From NCBI GenBank assembly GCA_046330135.1, contig JAXLTI010000003.1:992001-1056000 (forward strand): a DNA stretch of 64,000 nucleotides. Direction: 5' to 3'. The number at the start of each line of letters is the position of its first letter. Position 1 is the first letter of the stretch. The notes under the pieces were generated by a model, which had not been told where the DNA came from, did no database searches, and saw only the letters and a list, made by a program, of their open reading frames with translations. The translations under genes and the position numbers were made by a program. Of the stretch, positions 1 through 8,705 are shown piece after piece. This stretch comes from CAYYFX01 sp046330135. Lineage in GTDB: Bacteria; ARS69.

Positions 1-81
1 CCCGGGCTGCACGCGGAGTGAGTAGCGGACCATGGTCCGTGCCAGTCGTTCGTCGCGGAGATCGTGCACGGCTTCGTCCCT

Positions 82-104
82 CCCGAGCGGAGTTGCCGCT
101 CGGG
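82..104. repeat. Short GC hairpin downstream of the TPR gene
   Basis: A 9-bp perfect stem (CCCGAGCGG / CCGCTCGGG) with a 5-nt loop lies about 65 nt beyond the stop of the minus-strand gene ending at 170. No T-run follows on either strand, so it is not a classical intrinsic terminator. It could still be a 3'-end stabilising hairpin. The remaining bases 1-169 hold no convincing gene. Confidence 0.4.
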
Positions 105-169
105 GACCATCCTAGCGCATCGCGGCCGGCGGCCGCAGCCTCGCGAGGGACGACGCGCGCGGAAGCGGG

Positions 170-574
170 TCAGAAGCGGATGACGGGCGGACGGGCCTTC
201 TCGAGACGGCGGCGGAGGGATCGCGCCGCGTGCTCCATTCGGGGATCCACACGGGCCACGTCGCCGAGGGCGGTCATCGCCTCCTCGGTCCGCCCCTGCA
301 GCGCCGACGCCGACGCCGACAGGAGGAGGAGGTAGGCGTGCAGCCCCGGGTCGGAAGGCGGCTCGGCCAGCAGTGTGCCGATTCGGCCCCGCGCCTGAGC
401 GCCCTCCCCCCGCTGGAGGTGGGTCTTCGCGAGCGCCAGGACGGCCTCCGCGTGGCCCGCGTCGGCTGCAGCCACGAGCTCCCGAATCGCGTCGTCGAGA
501 CGTCCCTCGAGGAGGGCATCCACGCCCCGCAGGTAGGCGTCGTGGGGAGTCGGCGGCGGGGGCACTTCGCTCAT
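170..574 (-). CDS. Small TPR-like protein, 134 aa
   Basis: The protein is a run of amphipathic helices with a TPR-like pattern (YLRGVDALLEGRLDDAI, then two more A/L/G-rich helix pairs) filling most of residues 12-120. There is no signal peptide or membrane segment, so it is probably cytoplasmic and acts as a small scaffold; the partner is unknown. The ATG at 574 is chosen because a strong GGAGGAG sits 7-8 nt upstream, whereas the frame is open a further 29 residues without a ribosome site. It follows the outer-membrane protein gene by 112 nt on the same strand and may be co-transcribed with it. No specific family is recognised. Confidence is good for a real gene and low for function. Confidence 0.7.
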   Translation of the reverse strand: MSEVPPPPTPHDAYLRGVDALLEGRLDDAIRELVAAADAGHAEAVLALAKTHLQRGEGAQARGRIGTLLAEPPSDPGLHAYLLLLSASASALQGRTEEAMTALGDVARVDPRMEHAARSLRRRLEKARPPVIRF

Positions 575-686
575 GGGCGCTCCTCCTCCGGGACTTCGGA
601 GGAGCGGCCGAAGGTCTTGAGCCCAGAGTCGTCGATGCGCGAACGGCGGCTCCGCGCCCACCGCCGCACGAGCGACCGGACGCCCG

Positions 687-1373
687 CTACAGACGGAGGT
701 GGATCCCCGCGCCGACGCTGAACGCGGCGTCCGTGGAGGGCGGGAACTTGAAGACCTCGTAAGAGGTGTAGCCGTCCACGTCGACTCTCGGCGCCACGCG
801 GAATTCCACGCCGAAACGGCCGTACCCGCCGATCCTCGACTGGGTGTACGTGGGCTTGGGCCCGCGGTGGTCCACGTCGTCGATCTTCGCTTTGTTCTTC
901 GCGAACGTCACGGCCCCGGCCAGGTACGGCTGAAACCGGAACCCGGGCTCGCGCAATCCGTCCACGCGAACGCCGATGCGGGCCCGGGTGAACACGAGCG
1001 ACCCGTCGATCGTCGCGGAGCGGCCGCTGTCCTGGATCCTCTTGCCGAGGAGAGACGCGACCTGCCCGCTCACGTCGAAGGACGACCAAGCGGCCGATCC
1101 CCACACCGAGAGATCGGAAAGGACGCGATACGAGGCGCCGCCTTCGAATCCGGTCCCGGGGTCCGCGTTCTCGATCTCGCTGCCGGAGACCGCTCCGTAG
1201 AAGGCGCCGGCGAACACGCCCACCCGCGAAGGGCTCGCCGCGAGCGATCCCGGATTCCCCTCTTCCCCGACGGGCGGAGGCAACGTGGCCGTCTGGGCGC
1301 TCGCCACGACGACCGTGCCGAGCACCGAGAGGATTGCCTGCCCGAGGCGCCCGACCCAGCGACGTCGCATCAT
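687..1373 (-). CDS. Predicted outer-membrane beta-barrel protein, 228 aa
   Basis: The protein begins with a signal peptide (basic MMRRRW, a hydrophobic stretch, cleavage likely after ASA near residue 27). The mature part has alternating-hydrophobicity strands with glycine and aromatic residues (GVFAGAFYG, GGASYRV, SVWGSAAWSSF, RIGGYGRFGVEF). It ends in strand-like GAGIHLRL, as small OmpA-like or porin-like barrels do. The ATG at 1373 has GGGAGGA six nt upstream; an ATG eight codons earlier has none. A plausible promoter lies at 1438-1466. The gene is divergent from the E1 dehydrogenase. The barrel call rests on composition and strand pattern rather than on a named family, and the ligand is unknown. 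Confidence 0.7.
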   Translation of the reverse strand: MMRRRWVGRLGQAILSVLGTVVVASAQTATLPPPVGEEGNPGSLAASPSRVGVFAGAFYGAVSGSEIENADPGTGFEGGASYRVLSDLSVWGSAAWSSFDVSGQVASLLGKRIQDSGRSATIDGSLVFTRARIGVRVDGLREPGFRFQPYLAGAVTFAKNKAKIDDVDHRGPKPTYTQSRIGGYGRFGVEFRVAPRVDVDGYTSYEVFKFPPSTDAAFSVGAGIHLRL

Positions 1374-1437
1374 GACGTCCTCCCGCACGAGTGGCATGAC
1401 GCGGCGTCCGCGACGACGCCACGCAAACGGAGCGGAG

Positions 1438-1466
1438 ACCTTACCACCGGGTCACCTAAGCGGCAA
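1438..1466 (-). promoter_or_regulatory. Sigma-70-type promoter for the outer-membrane protein gene
   Basis: Read on the minus strand, a -35 TTGCCG (1461-1466) and a -10 TAAGGT (1438-1443) are separated by 17 bp. Transcription would start near 1431, about 58 nt before the ATG at 1373. Confidence 0.5.
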
Positions 1467-1541
1467 CCCCGCGCCCTCTCGCCGCGCCGGTCGAGCGAAG
1501 CGCTCGCGCGCGGGCGTTGCGGCGATCGCCGCGCGACGCAT

Positions 1542-1570
1542 TTGCCCGTCCGTTCGGTGCGTGATAATCT
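1542..1570 (+). promoter_or_regulatory. Extended -10 promoter for the E1 dehydrogenase gene
   Basis: A -35 TTGCCC (1542-1547), a 17-bp spacer and a -10 TAATCT (1565-1570) preceded by TGA (a TGn extended -10) lie about 65 nt before the ATG at 1636. It stands back to back with the promoter at 1438-1466. Confidence 0.5.
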
Positions 1571-1635
1571 CGCCGGTCGAGGCGCGCTCGACCTCCCTCG
1601 ACGCCGCGAGCCCTCCCGCATTCCCCGGAGAATCC

Positions 1636-3753
1636 ATGGCCGTCCGTGAGAACACCATGAAGGCCACGGGTTTGCGCCGCGAGGACCTGATCCGCTTCTA
1701 CCGGAACATGGTTCTCTCGCGGTTCGTGGACGACGAGGAGATCTCGCTCAAGCGCAAGAACCTGATCTACTTCCAGATCTCCGGGGCCGGGCACGAGGCG
1801 GTGCTGACCGCGATCGGCCACGAGATGCGGCCGGGACACGACTGGTTCTACCCGTACTACCGCGATCGCGCGCTCTGTCTCATGCTCGGAATGACCCCGA
1901 AGGAGATGCTCTTGTCGGCGGTGGGCGCGGTGGACGATCCGAACTCCCATGCGCGCCAGATGCCCAGCCACTGGGGTCACAAGGCCCTCCACATCGTCTC
2001 TCAGTCCAGCCCCACGGGAACGCAGGTCCTGCAGGGGGTGGGATGCGCGGAGGCCGCGCTTCTGTGGGAGCGGGTGCAGGCCATGCCGGGCCGAGAGACC
2101 CGCTTCCACGCCGACGAGGTGACCTACGTCTCGCTCGGCGACGGCACGACGAGCGAGGGCGAGTTCTGGGAGGGGCTGAACACCGCGTGCAACCGCCGCC
2201 TGCCGGTGCTCTTCCACGTGGAGGACAACGGCTACGCGATCTCCGTTCCGGTGGAGCAGCAGACCGCCGGCGGGGACATCTCGGCCCTCGTCCGCGGCTT
2301 CCCGAACCTCAAGCTGGTGGATTGCGACGGCACCGATCCGATCGAGAGCCTCGCCGCGGCGCGCGAGTGTCTCGCGTGGTCGCGATCGCGCCGCGGCCCG
2401 GCGCTGCTGCACAGCCACGTCACGCGTCCGTACTCGCACTCGCTCTCCGACGACCACCGCGCGTACCGGACGAAGGAGGAGCTCGAGGCGGAGGCCGCGC
2501 GGGACTGCGTGAAGGCGTTCGCGCGCGCCCTGCTGGAGAGCGACGCGGCCACCGAGGAGGAGCTCGCGCACATCCGCGAGCGTGCCCAGGCGGAGGTGCG
2601 CGAGGCGTCGGAGGCGGCGCAGATCGAGGCGAAGCCCCTGGGGACGCGCGAAGAGGCGGAGCGCTTCCTCTACTCCCCCGAGGTGGATCCCACCGGTCCC
2701 GCGTTCGACCGCCCGCCCGCAGGCGGCGGCGCGCCGGACTCGATCGTGGGACTCATCAACGCGTGCCTCGTGGACGAGATGGCGCGGGACGCCCGCATCG
2801 TCGTGTTCGGCGAGGACGTCGCGGACGCCTCGCGCGAGGCTGCGCTCGGCGAAGTCTCGGGCAAGGGCGGGGTCTTCAAGGTCACGCACAAGCTGCAAAC
2901 GCTGTACGGGTCGGACCGCGTGTTCAACTCGCCGCTCGCGGAGGCGAACATCGTGGGCCGCGCGATCGGCATGGCGACCCGCGGCCTGAAGCCGGTCGTC
3001 GAGATCCAGTTCTTCGACTACATCTGGCCCGCGATGATGCAGATCCGCAACGAGCTGGCCATGATGCGCTGGCGCTCCGGCGGAGACTTCTCCTGCCCCG
3101 TGGTGATGCGCGTGCCGGTGGGCGGCTATCTCCAGGGGGGCGCGGTGTACCACTCGCAGTCGGGCGAGAGCATCTTCACCCACTGCCCCGGGCTGCGCGT
3201 CGTGATGCCCTCGAACGCGCTCGACGCGAACGGTCTGCTGCGCACGGCCATCCGCTGCGACGATCCGGTGCTCTACCTCGAGCACAAGCACCTGTACCGC
3301 CAGCCCTACGCGAAGGGGCCGCACCCGGGCTCGGACTTCATGGTCCCGTTCGGGCGCGCCCGCCTCCACCGCGCGGGCAGCGACGTCACGATCGTGACGT
3401 ACGGCGCGCTCGTCCGCCGGAGCGAGATGGCCGCGAAGGTGCTCGAGGAGGAAGGCATCGACGTCGAGATCCTGGACCTGCGCTCGCTGGCGCCGTGGGA
3501 CTTCGAGGCCGTGGCGGAGTCCGTGAAGAAGACGGGGCGCTGCCTGGTCGTGCACGAAGATCACGTGTCGTTCGGCTTCGGCGCCGAAGTGGCGGCGCGC
3601 GTGGCCGACGAGCTCTTCTTCTGGCTCGACGCGCCCGTTCGTCGCGTGGCCGGCCTCGACACGCCCGTCGCGTACTCTCCCGCCCTCGAGGACGTCATCC
3701 TGCCCCAGACGGAAGACGTCCTGAGGGCGGTTCGTGACCTGGTCGCGTGCTAG
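1636..3753 (+). CDS. Fused alpha/beta 2-oxoacid dehydrogenase E1 component, 705 aa
   Basis: This is thiamin-diphosphate-dependent E1, which decarboxylates a 2-oxoacid and passes the acyl group to lipoyl-E2. Residues 1-360 form the alpha part, with the ThDP motif GDG at 168 and EDN at about 196 (GDG-x25-26-DN). From about 368 (PDSIVGLINACLVDEMARD) the beta part follows, with FGEDV, the QFFDYIWPAM region and a transketolase C-terminal domain (VTYGALVRRS, LDLRSLAPWD). In many bacteria these halves are separate genes; the fused form is known for branched-chain oxoacid E1s. The frame is open upstream to 1285, but homology begins at MAVRENTMKATGL with the ATG at 1636 (an ATG 11 codons later is also possible). 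No E2 or E3 gene is adjacent. Branched-chain 2-oxoacids are the likeliest substrate, fitting the aminotransferase at 19485, but this is inferred. Confidence 0.9.
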   Translation: MAVRENTMKATGLRREDLIRFYRNMVLSRFVDDEEISLKRKNLIYFQISGAGHEAVLTAIGHEMRPGHDWFYPYYRDRALCLMLGMTPKEMLLSAVGAVDDPNSHARQMPSHWGHKALHIVSQSSPTGTQVLQGVGCAEAALLWERVQAMPGRETRFHADEVTYVSLGDGTTSEGEFWEGLNTACNRRLPVLFHVEDNGYAISVPVEQQTAGGDISALVRGFPNLKLVDCDGTDPIESLAAARECLAWSRSRRGPALLHSHVTRPYSHSLSDDHRAYRTKEELEAEAARDCVKAFARALLESDAATEEELAHIRERAQAEVREASEAAQIEAKPLGTREEAERFLYSPEVDPTGPAFDRPPAGGGAPDSIVGLINACLVDEMARDARIVVFGEDVADASREAALGEVSGKGGVFKVTHKLQTLYGSDRVFNSPLAEANIVGRAIGMATRGLKPVVEIQFFDYIWPAMMQIRNELAMMRWRSGGDFSCPVVMRVPVGGYLQGGAVYHSQSGESIFTHCPGLRVVMPSNALDANGLLRTAIRCDDPVLYLEHKHLYRQPYAKGPHPGSDFMVPFGRARLHRAGSDVTIVTYGALVRRSEMAAKVLEEEGIDVEILDLRSLAPWDFEAVAESVKKTGRCLVVHEDHVSFGFGAEVAARVADELFFWLDAPVRRVAGLDTPVAYSPALEDVILPQTEDVLRAVRDLVAC

Positions 3754-5629
3754 CCGCATCATTCCCCGCTCCGCGCGCTCCCGGTCGCGCGTGACGTTGC
3801 CGGGCCGAGTCCTCCTCGTCGCGCTCCTGTGCGGCGTCGCCGCGGCTCGATCCTCCGCGGCGGCGCCTCCGGTCCTGGACGCGGCGTCCCTCGCCGACGC
3901 CCGGGCCGGTCTCGACCACCTCTATCACGCGCGCACGAGCGAGGCCCGCGTCGCGTTCGAGCGCGTCCGCGCCCGCCATCCCGAGAGTCCGGCCGCCGAC
4001 TTCTTCCTCGGGGGCATCGCGTGGCACGACCTCACGACGGGCGCGCAGGGTTTCTCCGGGGGCGGCGTCGCGGAGCAGGAGTTCTTCGCGCGGATGGACT
4101 CCTCGATCGCCCAGGGTGAGCGGGCCGTCACCCGCGACCCCGCCGACGTCTCCGCGCGCTTCTTCCTCGGCGGCGCGTACGGCTACGAGGCGCGCTACTA
4201 CGCGCTCCAGGAGAAGTGGTGGGACGCGTACAAGGCGGGGCGCAAGGGCGTGAAGCAGCTCGAGCGCGTCGTGAAGGACGCGCCGGACCTCGACGACGCG
4301 TATCTCGGCCTCGGCATCTACCACTACTACGCAGACGTGATCCCGTCCGTGCTCAAGGTGCTCGGCGGCATCCTCGGGCTCGGCGGCGACCGGGAGCGCG
4401 GCCTCGCGGAGATCCGGCGCGCGCTGCGCGGCGGCGCGCTGGTGAACGTGGAGGCGAGGTTCTTCCTCGGCGAGATCTACACGGAGTTCGAAGAGGACCA
4501 GTGGACCGCGCTCGGCTTCGCCCGCAGCCTGCGTGACGAGTTCCCGGAGAACGAGCTGTTCACGTGGCAGACCGGGCGCATCCTCGACGAGCTCTTCCTC
4601 ACCGACCTCGCGGCGGCCGAGTGGCGCGGGCTCCGCGCCAAGCCGCACGCGGGCCGCGTTCGCGGCTTCCTGGACTACCGCCTCGCGCGCTCGCGGCTCT
4701 GGGGCGGCGACTTCCAGGGAGCGGCCGGCGACCTCGAGGCCGCGCTCGACCGCGGGAAGCTCGGCAGCCCTGCGATGACGATGTGGGGCCGGCTCCGCTA
4801 CGGCCTGGCGCTCGACTTCCTCGGGGACCACGCGAAGGCGATCCAGCAGTACCGCCTGGCGAAGGACCTCGATGCTTCGGACATCGCCAAGGAGCGGGCC
4901 TACGCGCGACTGGAAGCGGGGCGCACGGATCCGGCGGTGACGTCGCTGCCCGAGCTAGACGAGATGACGAAGATCCTGGAGGGCTCGCGGCGCCAGGGCG
5001 AGGCCGACCTCCGGCGCGTCGAGGCGCAGGTCACGGGCCCGTCCCGCGGCCTCGCGAAGAGCGGCGCCGCCCTCTACTTCCGGATCCTCGAGCGGCTCGC
5101 GAACGCGCGGCTCGTCCGCGACGACGCCGCCGACGGCGACTCCGCGGTTTCGCGCGCGCTGGCCCTCCCGCTCCGGCCGTCGAAGGAGAGCCGCGCGGAG
5201 CTGCTCGCGCTCCGCGCCCGCGCGCGCTTCCGTCTGGGGCGCTTCGCCGACGCCGACGAGGACCTCGGCACCGCCCGCTCCCTCGTGGCCGGCGACCTCC
5301 GGAAGCGCTACGACCGAGAGCGCGATCTGCTCGCGCGCCTCGCGCGCGAGGGGCCGGGCCCGGGCACCGTGGGCGTCGGTCCCGAGGTCGTCCGCTTCGA
5401 GTCGCCGGACCACGGCGAGATCGTCCTCGAGGTCGAGGGCGACTTCCTGCCGAAGGGCGAGCGGCTTCGCCTCGTGCGGAAGGGCCAAACCTGGGCCGGC
5501 GAGCTGCGGCTGTCCGCGAAGAAGCCCGTGGTCTACCGCTTCGTCGCCGACGAGGCGAGCTTCCGCCCCGATCCGACGGCGCCGCGCGTGACGCTGCAGG
5601 GTGACGAGGCGTGGTGCTCGCGGCCGTGA
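3734..5629 (+). CDS. Exported TPR protein with a C-terminal CBM48-like domain, 631 aa
   Basis: The gene starts inside the end of the E1 gene (20-nt overlap, GTG with GAGG 7 nt upstream), so the two are translationally coupled. An alternative GTG at 3791 lacks a ribosome site. The N-terminus has a basic stretch and a hydrophobic segment (RVLLVALLCGVAAA), indicating export. Residues 50-500 are TPR-like helix pairs, including a tryptophan- and tyrosine-rich block (YYALQEKWWDAYKAG). The last 75 residues resemble the AMPK/CBM48 fold: a strand pattern, then VVYRFVADEASFRPDPTAPR, where CBM48 proteins have a Y-K-F-x-V-D-G-x-W-x-x-D-P-x-x-P motif. It may bind a polysaccharide or report on envelope state. 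The CBM48 assignment is by eye; the TPR assignment is firm. Confidence 0.75.
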   Translation: MTWSRASRIIPRSARSRSRVTLPGRVLLVALLCGVAAARSSAAAPPVLDAASLADARAGLDHLYHARTSEARVAFERVRARHPESPAADFFLGGIAWHDLTTGAQGFSGGGVAEQEFFARMDSSIAQGERAVTRDPADVSARFFLGGAYGYEARYYALQEKWWDAYKAGRKGVKQLERVVKDAPDLDDAYLGLGIYHYYADVIPSVLKVLGGILGLGGDRERGLAEIRRALRGGALVNVEARFFLGEIYTEFEEDQWTALGFARSLRDEFPENELFTWQTGRILDELFLTDLAAAEWRGLRAKPHAGRVRGFLDYRLARSRLWGGDFQGAAGDLEAALDRGKLGSPAMTMWGRLRYGLALDFLGDHAKAIQQYRLAKDLDASDIAKERAYARLEAGRTDPAVTSLPELDEMTKILEGSRRQGEADLRRVEAQVTGPSRGLAKSGAALYFRILERLANARLVRDDAADGDSAVSRALALPLRPSKESRAELLALRARARFRLGRFADADEDLGTARSLVAGDLRKRYDRERDLLARLAREGPGPGTVGVGPEVVRFESPDHGEIVLEVEGDFLPKGERLRLVRKGQTWAGELRLSAKKPVVYRFVADEASFRPDPTAPRVTLQGDEAWCSRP

Positions 5630-5642
5630 CGACGCGATCCGC

Positions 5643-6644
5643 TCAGCCGAAGCAGACGAACTCGTCGAGCTCGCGGTAGCTCAGCTCCGCGAGCCGCGCG
5701 CGAATGAGCGAGCGCGCCCCCTTCACCCCCACCGCGCACACGACGAACGAGCGCGGCTCCTCCTCCAGGCTCGAAGGCGCCCGCACCGCGACGCCGAGCA
5801 TCCGCTTGCCGATCTTCGTGGCCGCGATGTCCACGAGATGGCGGATCCCGACGCCGCGCCGCCGCAGCGCCTTCGCCGTCCTCATGCCGTCGCGCCCGGC
5901 GCCCCACACGACGACCTCGCGCCCGGCGAGCTTCTTCGCCGCCACGAGATGCTCCGCCTTGCACTCGAGCAGGGCGCGCGACGAGTAGCGCGGGCTCGTG
6001 CGCGTCAGGCGGCCCGCGTGGTCGCGCACGCGGGTGAGCACGTTCGGGTGCTTCGCGAATCGGCTGCCCGCGCGCCAGAGTCGCAGGAAGAGGTCGTAGT
6101 CCTCCGGGTGGTCCACGTCGCGGTAGCCGCCCACGCCGCGCACGACCGCGAGGCGCATCAGCACCGACGGATGCGGCAGCGGGCACTCGACGAAGAGGTC
6201 GCGCTCGATCTCCTCTTCCGAGAGCAGGTCGTTCAGCCAGCGCTCGTACGCCACGAGGTCCGCGGGAACGCTCTCGCCGAAGAACTCCACGCGGCTCGAC
6301 GCCACGTCCACGCGCGGCCGCTCGCGCAGGAGCGCCCGCTGCAGCGCGAGGCGCTCGGGCATCATCACGTCGTCCGCGTCGAGCCGGGCCACGAGATCGG
6401 CGGACGCGAGGGCGAGGCCTTCGTTCAACGTCGCGACGAGCCCGCGGCGCGGCAGGCGCCGCACCTCGAAGCGCGCATCCGCCGCCGCCACCGCCTCCGC
6501 CCTCGCCGCGGACTCGTCGGTGGAGCCGTCGTCGAGCACCAGGCAACGGAAGTCCTCGAAAGTCTGCGCGCGAATCGACGCGAGCGCTTCGGAGAGCGTG
6601 GCGGCCGCGTCGCGGACGGGCAGGAGGATGTCGACGTCGGCCAC
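5643..6644 (-). CDS. Family 2 glycosyltransferase with a C-terminal nucleotide-binding-like domain, 333 aa
   Basis: This is a GT-A fold inverting glycosyltransferase. The sugar-nucleotide motif DDGSTD is at residues 38-43, DADD (metal) near 89-92, and the acceptor-side ED in HPEDYDLFLRLW. Residues from about 245 to the end form a second domain starting VVWGAGRDGMRTAKAL, which looks like the Rossmann N-terminal half found in PglD/HddC-type proteins. Such two-domain GT2s are seen in cell-surface polysaccharide loci. It is cytoplasmic and is the last gene of a three-gene minus-strand operon, 8 nt after the cysteine-synthase-like gene. It converges on the TPR gene, with only 13 nt between stops. 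Acceptor and donor sugar cannot be told from sequence. Confidence 0.85.
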   Translation of the reverse strand: MADVDILLPVRDAAATLSEALASIRAQTFEDFRCLVLDDGSTDESAARAEAVAAADARFEVRRLPRRGLVATLNEGLALASADLVARLDADDVMMPERLALQRALLRERPRVDVASSRVEFFGESVPADLVAYERWLNDLLSEEEIERDLFVECPLPHPSVLMRLAVVRGVGGYRDVDHPEDYDLFLRLWRAGSRFAKHPNVLTRVRDHAGRLTRTSPRYSSRALLECKAEHLVAAKKLAGREVVVWGAGRDGMRTAKALRRRGVGIRHLVDIAATKIGKRMLGVAVRAPSSLEEEPRSFVVCAVGVKGARSLIRARLAELSYRELDEFVCFG

Positions 6645-6652
6645 GGCGGCGC

Positions 6653-7585
6653 CTACGCGGTCTCCCAGAGCGGCGTGGAGAGGTAGCGCTCGCCGAAGTC
6701 GGAGAGCACCGTGACGATGGTTCCTTCGCCGATCTCCGCCGCCGCGCGACGCACGCCCTCGAGATAGGCGCCCGAGGACTGGCCGACGAAGAGGCCCCGC
6801 TTGGCGAGAGCCCTCGCGTGGTGGCGCGATTCTTCGCTCGTGACGTCGAGCCAGCGGTCCACCACCGTCGGATCCAGGATCTTCGGCACGATGTCTCCCT
6901 CGTGGCCGAGCGGCTTCAGCCCCTCCACGCCGGGGAAGACCTCGGGGCGCACGGACCAGACGCGGATGGACGCGTCGTGCTCCTTCAGCCGCCGCCCGAC
7001 CCCGGTGATCGTCCCGCCCGTGCCCACGCCCGCCACGAAGTCCGTCAGGCGTCCGCCGGTCTGGGCGAGGATCTCCTCGGCCGTGCCGTCGTAGTGCGCG
7101 CGCCAGTTCGCCGGGTTCGCGTACTGGTCGCAGAGGAAGTAGCGTTCCGGGTGCTCCTCCGAGCGGCGATGCGCCTCGCGCAGCGCCTCGTCGTAGCCTT
7201 CGAGCGGATCGGTGTGCACGAGCTGCGCGCCGTGGGCGAGGATCCGCTTCTTCCGCTCGAGGCTGGCGTTCCCCGGGACCACCAGCTCCACGTCGAGGCC
7301 GAGCACCTTGCCGATCATGGCGTACGCGATGCCCGCGTTGCCGGACGAGGAATCGAGCACGGTGCGTCCGCGGATCGTGCCCGACACGACGGCGTCGGCG
7401 AGCATGCGCAGCACCGGCCGGTCCTTGATCGAGCCGCCGGGGTTGAAGTACTCGACCTTCGCGAAGACGCTCACGCCGGGATGCTCGCTCGCGAAGAGAT
7501 CGATCGCGACGAGCGGCGTGTTGCCGATGATCTTCAGCACCGGATGGCGCTCGACGAGCTGTCGGATCTCCGGGGGCGCCGGCAA
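6653..7585 (-). CDS. PLP-dependent cysteine synthase / cystathionine beta-synthase family enzyme, about 310 aa
   Basis: This is a fold-type II PLP enzyme, expected to catalyse beta-replacement on O-acetylserine or a related substrate. The motifs IGNTPLV, GGSIKDRP (Schiff-base Lys), the phosphate-binding loop GTGGTITG and GQSSGA are all present. The substrate loop reads SSSGNAGIA where typical cysteine synthases have TSGNTG. No ATG is available: the frame continues into the upstream aldo/keto reductase gene. Candidates are a CTG overlapping that gene's stop (7597) or a TTG at 7585, which I chose; neither has a clear ribosome site, so translational coupling is likely. The substrate could be O-acetylserine, O-phosphoserine or cystathionine-related. 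The family is certain. Confidence 0.85.
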   Translation of the reverse strand: MPAPPEIRQLVERHPVLKIIGNTPLVAIDLFASEHPGVSVFAKVEYFNPGGSIKDRPVLRMLADAVVSGTIRGRTVLDSSSGNAGIAYAMIGKVLGLDVELVVPGNASLERKKRILAHGAQLVHTDPLEGYDEALREAHRRSEEHPERYFLCDQYANPANWRAHYDGTAEEILAQTGGRLTDFVAGVGTGGTITGVGRRLKEHDASIRVWSVRPEVFPGVEGLKPLGHEGDIVPKILDPTVVDRWLDVTSEESRHHARALAKRGLFVGQSSGAYLEGVRRAAAEIGEGTIVTVLSDFGERYLSTPLWETA

Positions 7586-7593
7586 GGCGTCGC

Positions 7594-8571
7594 TCAGACG
7601 TCCACGGCGGTACGCGTCCGGGTCCGCCCCGCTTCCCTCGCCCGCGCGATCTCGATGTCCGAGAGCGGCGGCGCCTCCAGCGTGTCGACGAGCCCCTCCA
7701 CCTGCTCGAGGCTCCGGAACCCGGGGATCGCGGCGGTGACCGCCGGATGCGCGAGGACGAACTGCACCGCCGCGGCGAGGAGCGTGCGCGTGCCGTCGCC
7801 CGCGAGGAAGCGCATCTCTCCGGTGCGCTGGATGCGCGCGGCGATCTCGGCTTCCGTGAGCCGGCTCCGCCAGTCGTCGCCGTCGAAACGCGTGACGTGG
7901 GTGTAGCGGCCGGCGAGGAAACCGTACGAGAGCGGCGAGGACGCGAGCACGCCGATCCCCGCCACGCGCGCCTCCTCGAGAAGCGGCGCCGCGCCCTGGT
8001 GCAGCAGGTTGTAGTGCACCTGCAGGACGTCGATGCGCCCGGTGCGCACGAGCCTTCGCCCGCCGTCGATGTCGTAGCCCACGCTCGCGCCGACGAGGCG
8101 GACGACCCGGCGCGTCTTCAGCTCCTCCAGCGCGTCGAGGGCAGCTTCGGTGGCGTCGCCCGGCTCGGGCACGCGGTGAAGCTGGAAGAGGTCGATCACG
8201 TCGACACCGAGGCGGCGGCGGGAGCGCTCCGCGGCCGCGCGCAGATGATCGGGGGAGACGTCGGCGAGCCACTTCTCCGCCCCGTCCGGGACCCAGCCGG
8301 CCTTCGTGGCGAGAACGACCTGGCCGCGACGATCCGCCAGCGCCTTGCCGAGGAGCCGTTCCGCACGGCCCAGCCCGTACGAGTCCGAGGTGTCGAAGAA
8401 GCTGACCCCGCACTCGACGGCTCGGCGCACCGCGCGCACCGCCTCGCTCTCCGGCACCTGCCCGTAGCCCGTGGGCTGGCCGGCGAGGATCACCGAGCCG
8501 CCCAGCGGCCAGGTGCCGAGGCCCAAGCGCGAGACCATGACTCCGGATCGACCGAGCGCGCGGTATTCCAT
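7594..8571 (-). CDS. Aldo/keto reductase, 325 aa
   Basis: This is an NADPH-dependent (beta/alpha)8 reductase. The catalytic tetrad is visible: Asp and Tyr in FDTSDSYG, Lys in LATKAG, His in QLHRV. The C-terminal nucleotide-binding part includes AIPGFRSLEQVE. The ATG at 8571 gives the canonical N-terminus MEYRALGRSGVMVSRLGLGT. Another ATG 13 codons upstream is in frame, but neither has a good ribosome site. It is the first gene of the operon that continues into the cysteine-synthase-like and glycosyltransferase genes, and it is divergent from the signal peptidases. The substrate is unknown; these enzymes reduce varied aldehydes and ketones. Confidence 0.9.
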   Translation of the reverse strand: MEYRALGRSGVMVSRLGLGTWPLGGSVILAGQPTGYGQVPESEAVRAVRRAVECGVSFFDTSDSYGLGRAERLLGKALADRRGQVVLATKAGWVPDGAEKWLADVSPDHLRAAAERSRRRLGVDVIDLFQLHRVPEPGDATEAALDALEELKTRRVVRLVGASVGYDIDGGRRLVRTGRIDVLQVHYNLLHQGAAPLLEEARVAGIGVLASSPLSYGFLAGRYTHVTRFDGDDWRSRLTEAEIAARIQRTGEMRFLAGDGTRTLLAAAVQFVLAHPAVTAAIPGFRSLEQVEGLVDTLEAPPLSDIEIARAREAGRTRTRTAVDV

Positions 8572-8705
8572 GGGTGAAACACGATACCATGGGAACTCGT
8601 CCTTTCCCATGACGGGCCGCGGTCCGCGAGCGTCGTGCGGCGAGGGAGACCGGAACCGCGAGCACGTCGTCGGGTTCGAGCCGGCGACGTCTGCAGGAGA
8701 CGGAC

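Noticed and set aside
26..39. A 14-bp perfect palindrome, CGGACCATGGTCCG, as a regulator binding site
   Set aside because: Single short palindrome with no second copy and no clear gene start nearby; expected by chance in a GC-rich window.
8650..8700. A TpsiC-arm-like sequence (GGGTTCGAGCC with flanking complementary bases) resembling a tRNA 3' half
   Set aside because: No matching acceptor stem, D arm or anticodon arm fits in the gap before the lepB start, so it is chance similarity.
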